Shown here: positions 5,906 through 6,309 of the stretch, one piece after another
Layout: every line of letters begins with the position of its first letter
Position numbering within the stretch: position 1 is the stretch's first letter
The notes under the pieces: generated by a model
Seen by the model: only the letters and a program-made list of their open reading frames with translations
What the model was told of the DNA's origin: nothing
The model's database searches: none
Program-made: the position numbers and the translations under genes
DNA from: a bacterium
GTDB taxonomy: Bacteria > Planctomycetota > J058 > JACQDU01
Direction: 5' to 3'
Assembly (NCBI GenBank): GCA_016200955.1
Contig: JACQDU010000067.1
Location: 1 to 6,309 of the forward strand
Length of the DNA stretch: 6,309 nucleotides

Positions 5906-6309
5906 TCACGCGCCGCGAGCGGCTCCCCGAGCCCAGCCCGGCGGGGGGCCGGGGGGGGTGCAACCCCCCAGCGGCAGAAGACGAGCCGGCTCCTCCTCCC
6001 GCGCCCGTCGTCTCCCCACGAGCGAGCGAGCCCGGGGCGAGCGCCGCCTTCGACCTCGTTCCGCGCCGGATCGCCGAGCGAGAGCGCGGCGTCGCGAGGA
6101 GCGAGCCCGCGCCTCCTCCGGGCGAGCCCGGCACGGGAGAGATCCCGCTCTCGGTGGGAGAGGTCGTCGCGCGCGTGCGCGATCTCCTCGAAGGGCACTT
6201 CCGCTGCGCGATCCTCGTCGAGGGAGAGGTCTCGAACGCTCGCCGTGCTCGGGGCGGCCACCTCTACTTCACGCTCAAGGACCAGAGAGCGCAGCTCAAG
6301 GTCGTCGTC
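5902..6309 (+). CDS. xseA: Exodeoxyribonuclease VII large subunit, N-terminal part (3'-truncated by window edge)
   Basis: 136 codons are visible. Residues 82-136 (PLSVGEVVARVRDLLEGHF, then CAILVEGEVSN and GGHLYFTLKDQRAQLKVVV) match the N-terminal OB-fold of XseA, which binds single-stranded DNA. With XseB, XseA degrades single-stranded DNA to short oligonucleotides in the cytoplasm. The catalytic domain lies beyond the window. GTG 5902 overlaps the ymdB stop (GTGA), and no clear ribosome site precedes it, so translation is probably coupled. No ATG, GTG or TTG occurs in frame between 5905 and the GTG at 6154, which is already inside the OB-fold. The protein therefore carries a leader of about 80 residues rich in Pro, Glu, Ala and Arg, whereas typical XseA proteins begin near the OB-fold. 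Part of the leader is encoded by a G/C palindrome. Alternatives are a sequencing frameshift near the G-runs or a non-standard start. Confidence 0.88.
   Translation, partial: MITRRERLPEPSPAGGRGGCNPPAAEDEPAPPPAPVVSPRASEPGASAAFDLVPRRIAERERGVARSEPAPPPGEPGTGEIPLSVGEVVARVRDLLEGHFRCAILVEGEVSNARRARGGHLYFTLKDQRAQLKVVV
5953..5969. repeat. Perfect G/C palindrome (7-bp arms, 3-nt loop) within the xseA leader
   Basis: GGGGGGT (5953-5959), loop GCA, ACCCCCC (5963-5969). Read on the minus strand it is six G, TTGCA, six C. The intergenic palindrome at 3968-3990 has six G, CTGCG, six C at its core. The loop TGC is the same and the closing pair changes from C-G to T-A on both sides, which keeps the stem. It is translated as part of GGCNPP near residues 18-23 of XseA. 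Confidence 0.5.

Noticed and set aside
5342..6261. Minus-strand frames of 176 and 220 residues opposite ymdB and xseA
   Set aside because: Both plus-strand genes have family-defining motifs. The opposite frames are shadows.
1..6309. tRNA, rRNA, riboswitch, transposase or toxin-antitoxin genes
   Set aside because: No cloverleaf with a TTCGA-type arm, conserved rRNA segment, riboswitch core or inverted-repeat-flanked transposase frame was seen by reading both strands.

Overview
The window is about 6.3 kb of very GC-rich bacterial DNA with five protein genes. Two of them run off the ends. No RNA gene, transposase, CRISPR array or phage gene was seen. Codon use is strongly biased to G/C third positions (Leu CTC, Glu GAG, Val GTC/GTG, Arg CGC). 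This bias leaves many long empty-looking reading frames on the opposite strands, and these were rejected. The lineage cannot be fixed from this sequence. The extreme GC, the use of GTG starts and a secretin-like protein with 'DVR(A/D)L' blocks would suit a Planctomycetota, Acidobacteriota or Eisenbacteria-type genome, but this is only an impression.

Layout. Minus strand, positions 1-1325: the N-terminal 441 codons of an exported protein with Ig-like beta-sandwich sequence, open at the left edge. Minus strand, 1481-3940: an exported 819-residue secretin-like protein made of two tandem copies of a short N-type domain plus a secretin-like beta domain. A 154-bp gap holds a perfect G/C-rich palindrome and the only AT-rich patch of the window. 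Minus strand, 4095-4952: an Fe(II)/2-oxoglutarate-dependent oxygenase of the prolyl-hydroxylase type. A 95-bp divergent spacer follows with a second perfect hairpin. Plus strand, 5048-5905: a YmdB/TIGR00282 metallophosphoesterase. It overlaps by 4 nt (GTGA) the plus-strand xseA gene (exonuclease VII large subunit), which starts at 5902 and leaves the window at the right edge.

How the genes fit together. The left half encodes envelope or exported proteins reading leftwards. The right half starts a housekeeping nucleic-acid operon (cyclic-nucleotide phosphodiesterase plus exonuclease VII) reading rightwards. The oxygenase stands alone with no obvious partner.

No convincing new defence or mobile system is visible. 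The most notable points are the internally duplicated secretin-like protein, an approximately 80-residue Pro/Gly-rich leader on XseA with no alternative start, short G/C triloop palindromes (one of them inside the xseA coding sequence), and a GDH in place of the usual GNH metal motif in the YmdB homologue.
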